In this document: positions 1 through 9,526 of the stretch, in pieces
Numbering within the stretch: the first letter of the stretch is position 1
How the letters are laid out: each line of letters opens with the position of its first letter
Assembly (NCBI GenBank): GCA_963836695.1
Contig: CAWIKX010000013.1
Coordinates: 124,001-188,000 of the forward strand
DNA: 64,000 nt
Origin: Roseiarcus sp963836695
GTDB taxonomy: Bacteria; Pseudomonadota; Alphaproteobacteria; Rhizobiales; Beijerinckiaceae
Direction of reading: 5' to 3'
The notes under the pieces: generated by a model
The model's database searches: none
What the model was told of the DNA's origin: nothing
What the model saw: the letters and a program-made list of their open reading frames with translations, nothing else
Made by a program: the position numbers and the translations under genes

Positions 1-129
1 GACTAGCGAGGCGGCGGTCGCATAGATGAAGAAGTCATAATACTCTAGGGCCGATCCAATCCAGCCGCTGGCAGCCGCGATCTTCGTCTGGCGCCGCCCG
101 CTTGGTTCGTCCACAATCGCTGCGGTCAT
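1..129 (-). CDS. MFS transporter, metabolite:H+ symporter (ShiA-like), N-terminal fragment
   Basis: Only the first 43 codons lie in the window; the gene runs off the left edge. The fragment has a short polar N-terminus and then the first transmembrane segment with the motif LEYYDFFIY, typical of the metabolite:H+ symporter branch of the MFS (shikimate, proline/betaine and alpha-ketoglutarate permeases). A GGGAGGAA ribosome-binding site stands just before the ATG. It lies 31 bp downstream of the shikimate dehydrogenase gene on the same strand, so uptake of shikimate or quinate is the natural guess. The substrate is inferred from context only. Confidence 0.75.
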   Translation of the reverse strand, partial: MTAAIVDEPSGRRQTKIAAASGWIGSALEYYDFFIYATAASLV

Positions 130-160
130 CGGTTCCTCCCTGTTTTGCTCGTCGCCGTTT

Positions 161-994
161 CTAGTAATCGATCTCCGCGACCTCTCTTAGCTCCGAAGGC
201 GCCGCTGACGGGAAGCCGAAGAATTCGAGGTAGGCTGGGATCTGCTCGAACAGCATGTCGATCCCGATTTGCGTCTCGCATCCCCGCGCTCGCGCGGCTG
301 CGAGGAACGCCGTTGTCTCCTGCTTCATCACCACTTCGCCGACATAGGTCGATGGCGTAAGCCGCGAGACGTCGAGAGGCATCGGATCGCCACCCTTCAT
401 TCCCAGCGGCGTTGCATTCACGACTACATCGAACCCGCTAGGGTCGTTCGACCCAAGCGAAACCTTGAGATGAGGATAGTTCTGCGCAAGGCGCTCGGCC
501 AGCGTATTCATCGCGGGGGCGTTGACGTCATAGACCGCGATCTCCGCGGCTCCCGCCGCCGCTGAGGAGGCGGCGATCGCCGACCCCACTCCGCCAGATC
601 CGACGACAAGCACCCTCCGGCCGCCGAGCGAACGTCCGCGGCGCGAAACACCGCGGACGAAGCCCGCTCCGTCGAACATGTCGCCGATGAGACGGCCCTG
701 GTGGTCTCGGCGGACAGCGTTGCAGGAGCCCGCGACTTTGACCGCAGTGGACACGTCGTCGAGGAAGGCAATGACGGAGACCTTGTGCGGCATGGTGATG
801 AGCGCGCCGTGGAAGTTCGTAAAGCGGCAGATTTCCGGAAAGGCATCGCCAAAGTTTTCGGTCCGAACGCCAAGCGGCACCACAGCGGCGTTTATCCCGT
901 GCTTCGCGAACCACGGGTTATAGATCATCGACGACTTGAACGTCGTCGTGGGATAGCCGAGATGAGTGATGAGCCTCGTGTCCCCGTTCAGCAT
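161..994 (-). CDS. aroE: Shikimate/quinate dehydrogenase (AroE family)
   Basis: The 277-residue product has the two-domain AroE layout. The N-terminal substrate domain carries MPHK with the catalytic lysine, SCNAV and GDMFDG (the usual motif is GDNTDG). The C-terminal Rossmann domain carries GSGGVGSA for NAD(P), followed by VNATPLGM. Enzymes of this family interconvert shikimate or quinate with their 3-dehydro forms. Next to a dehydroshikimate dehydratase and an MHS transporter, a catabolic role (quinate/shikimate to dehydroshikimate) is more likely than the biosynthetic one. The frame is intact, unlike its upstream neighbours. Confidence 0.85.
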   Translation of the reverse strand: MLNGDTRLITHLGYPTTTFKSSMIYNPWFAKHGINAAVVPLGVRTENFGDAFPEICRFTNFHGALITMPHKVSVIAFLDDVSTAVKVAGSCNAVRRDHQGRLIGDMFDGAGFVRGVSRRGRSLGGRRVLVVGSGGVGSAIAASSAAAGAAEIAVYDVNAPAMNTLAERLAQNYPHLKVSLGSNDPSGFDVVVNATPLGMKGGDPMPLDVSRLTPSTYVGEVVMKQETTAFLAAARARGCETQIGIDMLFEQIPAYLEFFGFPSAAPSELREVAEIDY

Positions 995-1049
995 CCCCGC
1001 TACGTTCCCATGAGAGGGCTCGGAATCGCCGGCGCGTAACGCTCAACGT

Positions 1050-2949
1050 TCATTCGAATTCGATCTCCGCGCGTTTATCCGCGTCGGCCAGGCTCGCCTG
1101 CGCTGCGAGCCGGACGGGCGTGTTGGCGGCGCCGAACAGCTCGTAATTGTGGCGCTCAACAATCTCAAAGAAAAAGCGGTTCTGGAAAGTGCGGGTGTAG
1201 ATGTGGAAGAACTCCCCGTCCTTGACGCGGTCATAGAGCACGCCGAGCGCACGCATACGGACGAGCTGATCGGGGGGATCTCGAATCGAGTAGAGAGATC
1301 GTCGTAGTAATTGTCCGGTATCGGCAGGAAAGTGACGCCGCTCGCCTTCGCCGCTTCTACGGCGGCGAAGATGTCATCCGTCGAAAGCGCAATCTGCTGG
1401 AAGCCGGCGCCGCCGAAGGCGTCAAGAAACCGCGAGACGCCGGTTGCGCCACCCTCTCCAATGTTGAGCGCGATGCGCAATTGGCCGTTCGGGCTGCGCA
1501 GCAGGCGGCTGAAGAAGGCGCCGTGCGGATCGGCCACCTCGACCTGCGGCTGCGGCTCTAGCCCGAGCGCGGCGCCATAGAACAGCGACCAAGTCAGGAA
1601 CTCGCCGCGACGCACGACATTGGAGAGATGGTCGACCTTGCGTAACTTGCCCTCCGGGCCGAGCGGCGCGACAGGGACGAAATCATCGCGCCAGGCAGGG
1701 TCGCCCGAGTCGATGAAATAGATAAGACTGCCCTCGACCCCAGCGACCGCAGGCAATGTCGCTTCTCCGGGACCGATCTTGCCGACATAGCTGTGACACT
1801 CGAGCGCGGTCGCGCGCTCGAGCGCGCTCTCGACGGAATCGACTCTCAGCGCGATCGCGCACACCGACGGGCCGTGCAGGAGCGAAAACGAATGGGCGAA
1901 GCCCTCCCGCTCTCTGTTGAGGATGAGGTTGATCTCGCCCTGCGAAAAGAGAGCGACATCCTTCGAACGGTGCCGGGCGGCGCAGCGGAAGCCGATGCCC
2001 TCGATGAGCGCCGTCAATTCGCCGGCGGCCGCATCGCTCGCCGCGAACTCGATGAATTCGGCCCTTTCGACGGCGGGCGCCGGTGGCAGCGCCGGCAGGT
2101 CAGCAAGTGGAGGTAGGCCACGCGCGGTGCGTTTCGCCTCGAGCTTCTCGCCAACTGTGCGCAACGAACGCATGCCGTCGATTGCGATCGCTGAGGCGGA
2201 AGCGCCGCGGAACTGGTCGTTAAAGATTTCGAGCGACAGCGGACCACGATAGCCGGAGCGGGTGACTGCGTCGAGATAGTCGACTATCGGGTAGTCGCCC
2301 TGACCCGGATAGCAGCGATAGTGCCGGCTCAGCGACAATGGGTCCATTGAGAGCGCCGGCGCATCGGCCACCTGCACAAGCGCGATCTTCTCGGCCGGCA
2401 GAGAGGCGATCGGATCGATCGGGTTGCCGCGGACGCAAATATGAAAGCTGTCGAGCACGATCCCGAGGTTGTCGCGGTCGGCGCCGCGCACGATTTCCCA
2501 GGCGGCGGTCCAGTCCTTGACCCAGCGCCCCCAGGCGAGCGCCTCGTAGCCGATCCGCATACCGCGCCTGCGGGCGAGGTCAGCGAGTTCGGCGAGGTCC
2601 TCCGCTGCACGCGAAGTCGTCGTCGACGGCGTCGGGCGAAACATTGGAGCACAGGCACAGCAGGCGTGCGCCGAGGTCTTCCATGAGGTCGAGCTTCCTC
2701 GCCGCTCGCTCGAAGTTCTTCGCCCTGAATCGGTTCGGGCATCGCTTCGAAGTCACGGAGCGGCTGGAGGGCGACGATCTGAAGCCCGAGATCGGCCGCG
2801 AGCAAGCGCGCGTCGCGCGGTTTGCCGCGGAAGAACGTCAGGTCGTTTTCGAAGATCTCGACCGCACGAAAGCCCGCCTTGGCCGCAGCGGCGAATTTGT
2901 CCTCGAGTGCGCCACCCATGCAGACCGAGGCGATCGACCATCTGAGCAT
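1050..2949 (-). pseudogene. quiC: 3-Dehydroshikimate dehydratase, two-domain QuiC/QsuB type, frame broken three times
   Basis: Read across three frames, this is one protein of about 632 residues. An N-terminal sugar-phosphate isomerase/epimerase TIM barrel (start MLRWSIASVC, later SNVSPDAV, GYEALAWG, DSFHI, QVADAP) is followed by a C-terminal 4-hydroxyphenylpyruvate-dioxygenase-like domain (HLSNVV, IALSTDD, then HIYTRTFQNRFFFE). This fusion converts 3-dehydroshikimate to protocatechuate. The breaks are an extra base near 2721, an extra base near 2614, and a missing base in the six-G run at 1273-1278. Correcting one base at each restores the full frame. The ATG at 2949 is preferred to the TTG at 2955 because AGGGA lies 6 bp before it. 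Either a young pseudogene or sequencing errors. Confidence 0.8.
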
Positions 2950-3014
2950 CGACAATCCCTTTGGACGGGGCTCGAATGCCAGGAGAGCGCGCCGCTCTCA
3001 CGCCTTCGATAAAG

Positions 3015-4744
3015 CTAGCGACACCTTAGGACGTTCCCATCCTCTTCGCAGCTCCTCTGCTCCCCAGGCCGGTAGTGCTGGGAGCCGGCCCATACCAGCT
3101 CATCGCTGACGCCACCCACACTCGGAGCGAGCGCGTAGGACGATGCACTGTTCACATCCCCTTGCCCCGAATACGCGACGGTCGCTGGATACGGGGCCAC
3201 CGGGCGCGTCCGGACAACAGGCGAGGTCCCATCGCCGCCAGCGTGGTACGAGACAAGCTGCTGGGCTGGCTCGATCTTGTCCTCGACCCAGGCCATAAGA
3301 GGGAGTCAGGATGTCGAGCGTCGCGGCGGCCGGCCCGCCCCCGCAATGGTACATCCCTGGGAATCATGTACAGGCTCAGGAATTTCGACGCCTCCTCAGG
3401 TCCCATCAACTTCCTGACCGCGGCGTAGTAGTTCAGGGTCCCGAACGGCGATGTTCCTGAATCCGCCCAGCCCTGCCAGATGATCAGTTTCCCGCCGTGA
3501 GCGGCGAAGGCTCGCAGATCGGGATTTGTAGGATCGTTCAGACCGTGCATCGCGTCGAGCCGCCGAAACTCCTCCTGAGTGAACTCAATGTTCGCGTTGG
3601 TGATCCCTGTCCTGCGCCAACTGCTCATGAAGTTTGGGAAGTCGTACGAGAAGGCATAGTCAACCGACGTATCTGGGGTGAACTTCGTCCCCTTGGGAAG
3701 CGCCATTGATCCCGCCCAGGCGAGCTCCGAGCCGTAGGGCATTCCTCCAGGCGCAAGCAGCTCCCCCTTTTCGTCCTGCGCTCCTCGCCAGATCAGATTT
3801 GCAACCCGAGCCTGATCTTCAGTCAGGCAATCCGGCGTCTCGGCGCCTTTGCAGACGATGGCGGTAGCGTCGAAGTGACAAGCGCGGGGATCCTGGATCA
3901 TGCCGCTATTGTCGGCGCAGGCTTCGAGCACTGCCTTCGCGAGCGCTGGTATTTTGTCGGCGGTGAGGATCGAGGTTCCATCCGCTGCTTTATTGACCCG
4001 GACGTTCCAGCCGTGAACGAACGTGTTTTCGTCGGTGTTGTCGATTGTCGGCGCGCCGGCGACGATGCCGTCATAGTCGTCCGGATAGCGCTGCGCGACC
4101 TGCAACGCGGCTCGCCCGCCGCTCGAACAGCCGTCGAAATAGGAATACCTCGGCGGCTGACCATAGAAGGCAGCAACAATCGCCTTCACGGCGACGGTCG
4201 CCTTGCGGTTCGATCGGTAGAAGAAGTCTACGAGCGCCGACGGGTCGCCGACCGCCCACGCGCCGTCCGAGATTGAGCGCAGGAAGCGCCCCTTGTCGGT
4301 CGCTCCGACATGGCCGCCATTGTGGCTTGCGACGACGAGTTCCCCAGACCCAGCGACCGTGCAACCGGTAGAGGCGGAAGGGGCGCTGACGGGCAGCGAG
4401 AGCAGGTCGCCGCAATATCCGCCGCAGCCATTCATCACCATCCGCTGCGACCAGGTCTCCGTCGGCAAGCGGACCTGGAAAGCGACGCCGGGAGCCGCAT
4501 AGCCGGACACGAGGCAATACGGCGCAGGCGCGCCCTCAGTGACAACGGTGGCGCTATCGAGCTTCGTTGGCGCCTCTTTGAGGTAGCTCAGGTCGAGTTT
4601 CATGATGTCGGCGCAAGCCATGACCGGCTTGACGATCGGTAGCGGAGATGCGCTCGCGTCCGACGCCGATAGGGCGAGTAGGCCCAAGATGGCCAAAATG
4701 CGCCCAATCCGTCCGGAGCCATGCGACGAAGCTCGGGTTGGCAT
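3015..4744 (-). pseudogene. Tannase/feruloyl esterase family protein, secreted, frame broken twice near the C-terminus
   Basis: An N-terminal hydrophobic signal peptide is followed by an alpha/beta-hydrolase of the tannase/feruloyl esterase family, with nucleophile motif GCSSGG (DGCSSGGRAAL) and downstream VAGAP. The first frame runs to the motif LYMIP. An extra base at 3358 then shifts the frame to MYHCGGGPAA, and a second extra base near 3300 shifts it to MAWVEDKIEPA. With both removed the product is about 575 residues, normal for the family. These enzymes cleave galloyl or hydroxycinnamoyl esters outside the cytoplasm. Beside shikimate/quinate catabolic genes, a chlorogenate-like ester is a plausible substrate (inference). 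Confidence 0.8.
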
Positions 4745-4880
4745 TGGCTTGTCCTCCCAATTTTCCTGAAACGCTCGATCGGCTGCCCAACTAGTTAACT
4801 ATATGGTTCGTTTGTCAATCCAAGTTCGTCCTGATCCCCGCGGCCGTAACCCAGGCGATCCTATCTGACCCATTGCACAA

Positions 4881-4894
4881 ACGAACTCGTTCGT
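4881..4894. promoter_or_regulatory. Palindromic operator candidate in the tannase-cyclase intergenic region
   Basis: The sequence ACGAAC-TC-GTTCGT is a perfect inverted repeat with 6-bp arms and a 2-bp centre. It lies in the AT-richer gap between the divergent tannase (minus) and cyclase (plus) genes. A matching half site, GTTCGT, lies at about 4806, close to the tannase start. The size suits a TetR-type dimer, and a TetR gene lies downstream of the cyclase. Binding is inferred. Confidence 0.45.
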
Positions 4895-4984
4895 ACATTA
4901 TATCAAATCGGCGTGAACGCGCCGCCGAAGAGAGCGGCGAGTCCCTGTAAGGGGCGAACGTCGCGAAAAAAGAGAGGAAAGCTC

Positions 4985-5817
4985 ATGTGCCCTCCGGGTT
5001 GTCTCCACGCCATTTGCAATCGAGCGAGCCGCAGAGGCTTACTCACGGGAAGCTTCGCGCTCGCCGCCGGGCGGCCGCGGCAGCCTCACTCGTTCCGGGG
5101 TCCGCCGCGGCGGCGGGTCAGCAAAGGAGCTTTTCCGACGTTCTCGATCTCACCCAACCGCTCTTTGAAGGTTTCCCGACGTTTGGCGGCGACAAATGGT
5201 TCACCAAAGAGCCGTTTCTCACTTACGCAAAGGATAAGCTTAACATCAACAAATGGACCTTGATGGAGCATACGGGCACCCACATGGATGCTCCGCTGCA
5301 TTTCTCCCCCGATGGCATGAGCGTCGATTTGATCCCGGTCAGCGATCTCGTGGTCCCGCTCGCCGTCATCGACATCAAGAGCCGCGCCAACGACAACCCC
5401 GACGCCGCGGTCACGCCCGACGACATCAAGGATTGGGAGGCAAAGAACGGCCCACTGCCGGAGGGCTGTTGCGTCGCCATGAATTCAGGCTGGGGCGACC
5501 TGCTGATGACGCCGAAATTCGCGGGCCGCGACGACGCCGGCAAAAACCACACCCCGGGCTTTCACGGCGAGACCGCACACATGTTGATGACCGAGCGCAA
5601 GGTGAAGGGCATCGGCGTCGATACGCTTTCCTTGGATACCGGACTGAACACCGGTCCGTTCCCGGTCCATTATTCCTGGCTGCCGAGTGGGCGCTGGGGG
5701 GTCGAGTGCCTCGCCAATCTCGACACTGTGCCAGCAAAGGGAGCGTATCTCGTACTCGGCGGCCCCAAGGTCAAAGGTGCTACCGGGGGACCGAGCCGAG
5801 TGTTGGCGCTGGTCTAA
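4985..5817 (+). CDS. Cyclase family protein (kynurenine-formamidase fold) with Tat signal, one frame break
   Basis: The mature part contains HTGTHMDAPLHF, the metal-binding signature of the cyclase/kynurenine formamidase family (HxGTHxDxPxH), and later GVDTLSLD. These enzymes hydrolyse amides or cyclic esters. Translation from ATG 4985 gives a twin-arginine leader (SRRGLLTG, then an alanine-rich stretch), but the frame changes near 5069-5075, where one base seems to be missing. Adding it joins leader and enzyme into about 277 residues. The gene is divergent from the tannase and may share its operator. The link to the shikimate locus is positional only. Confidence 0.7.
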
Positions 5818-5862
5818 GATCTACTGCGCACCGGCGCCCTCAGAGAGCCCCTAGAGATCTGT

Positions 5863-5882
5863 CGGGCGCGAAACAGCGCCCG
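5863..5882. terminator. Hairpin between convergent cyclase and TetR genes
   Basis: CGGGCGC-gaaaca-GCGCCCG gives a 7-bp perfect stem with a 6-base loop between two convergent stop codons. There is no clear T tract on either side, so bidirectional terminator function is only suggested. Confidence 0.4.
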
Positions 5883-5920
5883 CCGGCGATGCCGGTCATG
5901 CCGACGTGACAAAGGCGGTT

Positions 5921-6637
5921 TTACTCTTTTCGCACGAGGCGGCTGATCGCCTCGACCGCCATCCTCTTGTGCTTGTCGCGTCTCTCTGGACTCGACAGAT
6001 CGACCTCAAAGATCTTGCCGAAAGTATACTTGTTGGACACCCGAAAGAAACACAAAGCGCTGATCGCCATGTGAACGTCGATCGCGTCGAGGTCGTCACG
6101 AAAGACGCCCGCGGATCGGCCTCTCCGCAGAATATTTTCGATTACGTCTATAATACGATGATTGATCTTTTGGATCTGTTCGGCGTTTGCAAGATGCTCG
6201 CCACGATGAACGTTCTCGATGGCGACAAGACGGATAAAGGCTTCGTTGGCGTCGTCATTCTCGAAGGTCTGCTCCACCAGATTTCGCAGCGCTTCCTCAG
6301 GCTCTAACCCCTCCAGCGCCAATAGAGCCTCAATTGCTCTGACCGAAGAATATGCATTCTCCAGAACCGCCGTAAATACACCCTCCTTGTCGCCAAAATA
6401 GTAATAGATCATGCGCTTCGACGTTCGCATTCGGTCTGCAATGGCGTCGACCCGAGCCCCACTCAAACCATGCGCGGCGAATTCTTCGGCGGCGATCTCG
6501 AGGATGTCTGCCTTGGTTCGGGCCGGGTCGTTCGTTCTGATGCGCCGCTTCGCCTGGCGCTCTTGAGTTTTCGCGTCCATTGCCTCTGAATGGGTCTCTT
6601 CGGTAGCCGAACGTGCGGGTCCCGCGGCCGAATTCAT
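5921..6637 (-). CDS. TetR/AcrR family transcriptional regulator
   Basis: The protein has up to 238 residues with an N-terminal TetR helix-turn-helix (ADILEIAAEEFAAHG, then MIYYYFGDKEGVF) and a C-terminal ligand domain. An internal ATG at 6580 could be the true start, because the 19 residues before it look unstructured. It converges with the cyclase gene. It probably controls the tannase/shikimate genes through the palindrome at 4881-4894, and a 16-bp palindrome just upstream of its own start could serve autoregulation. Both are inferences; the inducer is unknown. Confidence 0.85.
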   Translation of the reverse strand: MNSAAGPARSATEETHSEAMDAKTQERQAKRRIRTNDPARTKADILEIAAEEFAAHGLSGARVDAIADRMRTSKRMIYYYFGDKEGVFTAVLENAYSSVRAIEALLALEGLEPEEALRNLVEQTFENDDANEAFIRLVAIENVHRGEHLANAEQIQKINHRIIDVIENILRRGRSAGVFRDDLDAIDVHMAISALCFFRVSNKYTFGKIFEVDLSSPERRDKHKRMAVEAISRLVRKE

Positions 6638-6640
6638 CGT

Positions 6641-6656
6641 TCCGCGACGTCGCGGA
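6641..6656. promoter_or_regulatory. Perfect 16-bp palindrome upstream of the TetR gene
   Basis: TCCGCGAC-GTCGCGGA is self-complementary over its whole length and ends 4 bp before the upstream-most TetR start codon. It may be an autoregulatory operator or a remnant linked to the adjoining transposase relic. Its sequence differs from the 4881-4894 palindrome, so the two need not bind the same protein. Confidence 0.3.
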
Positions 6657-6710
6657 GACTAAGTGCCGATCCACAACGGCGCAAGGATGATGCTCGGCCA
6701 ATTGGCCGCT

Positions 6711-7128
6711 GATCGCCATTAGGATCGACTGGGATGGGCGCCGCCAGATCCTGGCCATCGAGATGGCCAACCGGGAAAGCCGTTCCCCCTGGAAAGACTT
6801 CCTCGTCAAACTGCGCCCGCGAGACCTTCACGGCGTCGAGTTCGTCGCCGACGACGATCACGCCGGCCTTCGCTCAGCCGCCCGCGAGGTTCTGGCCGAG
6901 GCCGCCTTCCCACCTTCTACCGCCTACCCCGCCAACATAAGCTTCTCAAGAGCACCAACATGCTCGAACGCCCAACGACGAGATCAAACGCCGACCCACG
7001 TCGTCCGTTTCTTCACCAATGCCGAAGCCTGCCTGCGCCTCATCCGAGCCTTAGCCGTCGAGACTCACGAAAACTAGCTCGAAGCCCACCGCTACCTCAA
7101 CATGAACGACCTTAAGGAGCACAAGAAA
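6711..7128 (+). mobile_element. IS256-family (Mutator-type) transposase relic
   Basis: Translated fragments match the IS256 transposase family in order. First IDWDGRRQILAIEMANRES and LHGVEFVADDDHAGLR, then after a large internal gap KLLKSTNMLER, THVVRFFTNAEACLRLI and ALAVETHEN, and finally LEAHRYLNMND after an in-frame stop. The middle of the protein is missing and several frame changes are present, so the element is inactive. No terminal inverted repeats were recognised. It lies between the shikimate locus and the stress-type genes and may mark an old insertion boundary. Confidence 0.75.
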
Positions 7129-7240
7129 CCAACCTCCGCCGCGCCGCATAGCGCCAGGCGGCATATGGCGCTTCTGTTCAAGGTCGCGCTTGCCCGCTTA
7201 AATTTGCCCCGAAAGGCGCAGTCTTCGTTCTTGGGCTACC

Positions 7241-7266
7241 GGAACCTGTCTCGTTAGCTGGGTGTT
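7241..7266 (+). promoter_or_regulatory. EcfG-like (general stress sigma factor) promoter, one mismatch
   Basis: GGAAC at 7241-7245, a 17-bp spacer, then TGTT at 7263-7266. The alphaproteobacterial EcfG consensus is GGAAC-N16/17-CGTT, so the -10 has one mismatch. It lies 22 bp upstream of the Rieske-FAD reductase start. Confidence 0.45.
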
Positions 7267-7287
7267 ACTCACCGTCCGGAGAGCCCG

Positions 7288-8814
7288 ATGAGCGACGATG
7301 AAGAAGACATTCCTCTCGATTTGACCCAACGCATTGAAGTTGACAGGGCGCCTACTGGCGGAATTCTAGCCGGAGTCGTCGGCAAAGATCGCGTCTTCGT
7401 CTGCAGGAGCGGAAGTCGCCTCAAGGCCTACAGCGCACAATGCCCACATCTCGGCGGGCCACTCGACAAGGGTATTGTCACTGCGGGGACGATCCGATGT
7501 CCGTGGCATCATGCCTGTTTCGATCTTGCGACCGGCGAAGCGACAGCCGCTCCGGCGTTTGACGTCTTGCCCGAGTATCCGGTTGCGTTCGACAACAATT
7601 TCTTCTCCGTGGAGGCGCCCAGCGGGGAGACACCGCGACCTATGAGACAGCGTGATCCGTCAGTAGGAACGATGGCAATCGTGGGCGGAGGCGCAGCGGG
7701 GTTTGCTGCGGCGAACGCGCTTCGCAGCCACGGGTGGCAGGGCGAAATAACACTATTCTCCGAGGAGCGTGAGCAGCCCTATGACAGGACGCTCCTTACG
7801 AAGGACTATCTCGAGGGCGCGTTCGGCGATGACCGGCTGCCCATCGCCCGGCATTCCTTGGCTGACCTTGGCGTCGACTTTCAGGCCGAAAGCGTCCTCC
7901 ATATCGAGCCCGAAAACAAGAGATTGCGCTTGGCGAATGGGGACGAGCGACCCTATGCGAAGCTGCTCCTCGCGACCGGCGCCGCGCCCCGATCGCTGGA
8001 TGTTCCGGGAGGAGACCTCCCGCACGTGATGGTGTTGCGGTCCCTTCAGGACTGCCGACGCATTCTCGCTAAGGCGACCGCAGGCGCTCGCGTTGCTGTC
8101 GTGGGTGGAAGTTTCATCGCGATGGAGGCGGCGGCATCCTTGTCAGGGCGCGGCCTTTCCGTCGATGTCATCGCACCGGACGACCATCCGCTTGAAAAGG
8201 TGTTTGGGCGACAACTCTCCGATCTGGTTTTGGAGGCTCACGTCCAAAAGGGGGTGCGTCTTCACCTCGGCTCCAGGGTCGCTCGGATTGAAGACAAGCA
8301 GGTCCTGCTGCAAGGGGGCAAGCGGATCGACGCCGACATCGTGGTCGTCGGCATCGGGGTCGAGCCACGGATCCAGCTGGCGGAGGCGGCTGGTCTTGCT
8401 CTCGATCGCGGTGTCCTTGTCAGTTCGCGCTTGCAGACCAGCAATCCGGACATCTTCGCCGCAGGCGATATTGCGCGCTGGCCTGATCCCCATACCGGCG
8501 AAAGCATTCGCGTGGAGCATTGGGTCGTCGCTGAGCGCCAAGGACAGGTTGCAGCCCGAAATATGTTAGGCGCCGACGAGCCATTCAGGATGGCGCCATT
8601 CTTTTGGACGAAGCATTTCGATCTCTCGATTCGTTATGTCGGGCATGCGGAGAAATGGGACGAGGTGTACGTCGAGGGCAATCTCGCACATCGAGACGGC
8701 CTTGTTCGCTTCCGCCGCGAGGGTCGCGACCTGGCAGTCGCTACGGTCGAACGCGACAAAGAGTCGCTTCGCGCCGAGTTGGCGATGGAAAGCGAGGTTG
8801 CCCGCCTGTCGTGA
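7288..8814 (+). CDS. Rieske [2Fe-2S] domain-containing FAD-dependent oxidoreductase (AIFM3-like)
   Basis: This 508-residue protein starts with a Rieske domain whose cluster ligands are visible: C52-x-H54 (CPHLGG) and C71-x-x-H74 (CPWHH). From about residue 127 follows a class-I pyridine-nucleotide-disulfide oxidoreductase module with VGGGAAG for FAD, a second VVGGSF dinucleotide site and FAAGDIA. A C-terminal reductase domain completes it. Such fusions pass electrons from NAD(P)H through FAD to an iron-sulfur centre; the partner is unknown. It is the first gene of a set with EcfG-like promoters, suggesting a redox or stress role. Confidence 0.85.
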   Translation: MSDDEEDIPLDLTQRIEVDRAPTGGILAGVVGKDRVFVCRSGSRLKAYSAQCPHLGGPLDKGIVTAGTIRCPWHHACFDLATGEATAAPAFDVLPEYPVAFDNNFFSVEAPSGETPRPMRQRDPSVGTMAIVGGGAAGFAAANALRSHGWQGEITLFSEEREQPYDRTLLTKDYLEGAFGDDRLPIARHSLADLGVDFQAESVLHIEPENKRLRLANGDERPYAKLLLATGAAPRSLDVPGGDLPHVMVLRSLQDCRRILAKATAGARVAVVGGSFIAMEAAASLSGRGLSVDVIAPDDHPLEKVFGRQLSDLVLEAHVQKGVRLHLGSRVARIEDKQVLLQGGKRIDADIVVVGIGVEPRIQLAEAAGLALDRGVLVSSRLQTSNPDIFAAGDIARWPDPHTGESIRVEHWVVAERQGQVAARNMLGADEPFRMAPFFWTKHFDLSIRYVGHAEKWDEVYVEGNLAHRDGLVRFRREGRDLAVATVERDKESLRAELAMESEVARLS

Positions 8815-8830
8815 GGCGACGCGGCGCCAG

Positions 8831-8856
8831 GGAACGAAAACCCTCGGCGAAGCGTT
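8831..8856 (+). promoter_or_regulatory. EcfG-type general stress promoter, perfect consensus
   Basis: GGAAC at 8831-8835, a 17-bp spacer, then CGTT at 8853-8856. This matches the alphaproteobacterial EcfG consensus exactly. It lies 51 bp before the chosen start of the ferritin-like gene, a typical general-stress target class. Confidence 0.65.
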
Positions 8857-8907
8857 CATGCGTGACGAGGCTGTGTCTTGGGCTTCGAATGACGGGAGAT
8901 GGGCCTA

Positions 8908-9402
8908 ATGTCTGAGCAAAAAACCGGCGGCGACGATACTAATGTTTCGCGGGATCGGCTCGCCGAATTGCTCAATGAAGATCTCGCTCGCGAATACCAG
9001 GCCATCATCGCCTATGTCGTATACTCCCAGGTCTTAAAGGGCGCGGAGTACATGAGCATCGCCGACCAGCTAGAGATCCACGCCCAAGAAGAATTAAAGC
9101 ACGCGCTGATCATTTCGCGGCAAATTGATTACCTTGGCAAGATGCCGACTGTGAGTCCCAAGCCCGTGCGCACTTCGGAGGACGCGAAGGAAATGCTTCG
9201 CTTCGATCTGAACAACGAGAATGAAACCATTCGCAACTACCGGCAGCGCGTGCGACAGTGTGAGGCCTTGAACGAGTTCGCGATGGCCGAGCAGATCCGT
9301 CAGATTCTGATCGACGAACAGGATCATCAGATCGACTTGGCGACTGCGCTCGGCGAAGATGTGCCGGATCTCACGAAGGCAAAAAACCCGAAAGGCGGTT
9401 GA
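8908..9402 (+). CDS. Ferritin-like/bacterioferritin-type di-iron protein
   Basis: The product has 164 residues and a four-helix ferritin-like pattern. Candidate metal ligands are Glu29 (LAREY), Glu62 with His65 (EELKHA), a glutamate in NENET, and Glu137 with His140 (EQDHQ). This is the usual di-iron set of iron-storage or peroxide-detoxifying proteins. The ATG at 8908 is preferred to 8899 because GGGAG lies 9 bp before it. The upstream promoter is a perfect EcfG match, consistent with iron and oxidant protection in the general stress response. Confidence 0.8.
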   Translation: MSEQKTGGDDTNVSRDRLAELLNEDLAREYQAIIAYVVYSQVLKGAEYMSIADQLEIHAQEELKHALIISRQIDYLGKMPTVSPKPVRTSEDAKEMLRFDLNNENETIRNYRQRVRQCEALNEFAMAEQIRQILIDEQDHQIDLATALGEDVPDLTKAKNPKGG

Positions 9403-9526
9403 GTGAGAGCGCCGACCGACGCTCATCTGGAAACTTGCCGACCCCACGGGGGGTACGCCATCGTCGTGTTGTGAGCATGCGGCACGGAACCATGATCGAG
9501 CAGACCTTGATCAGTCCACGCGCTCT

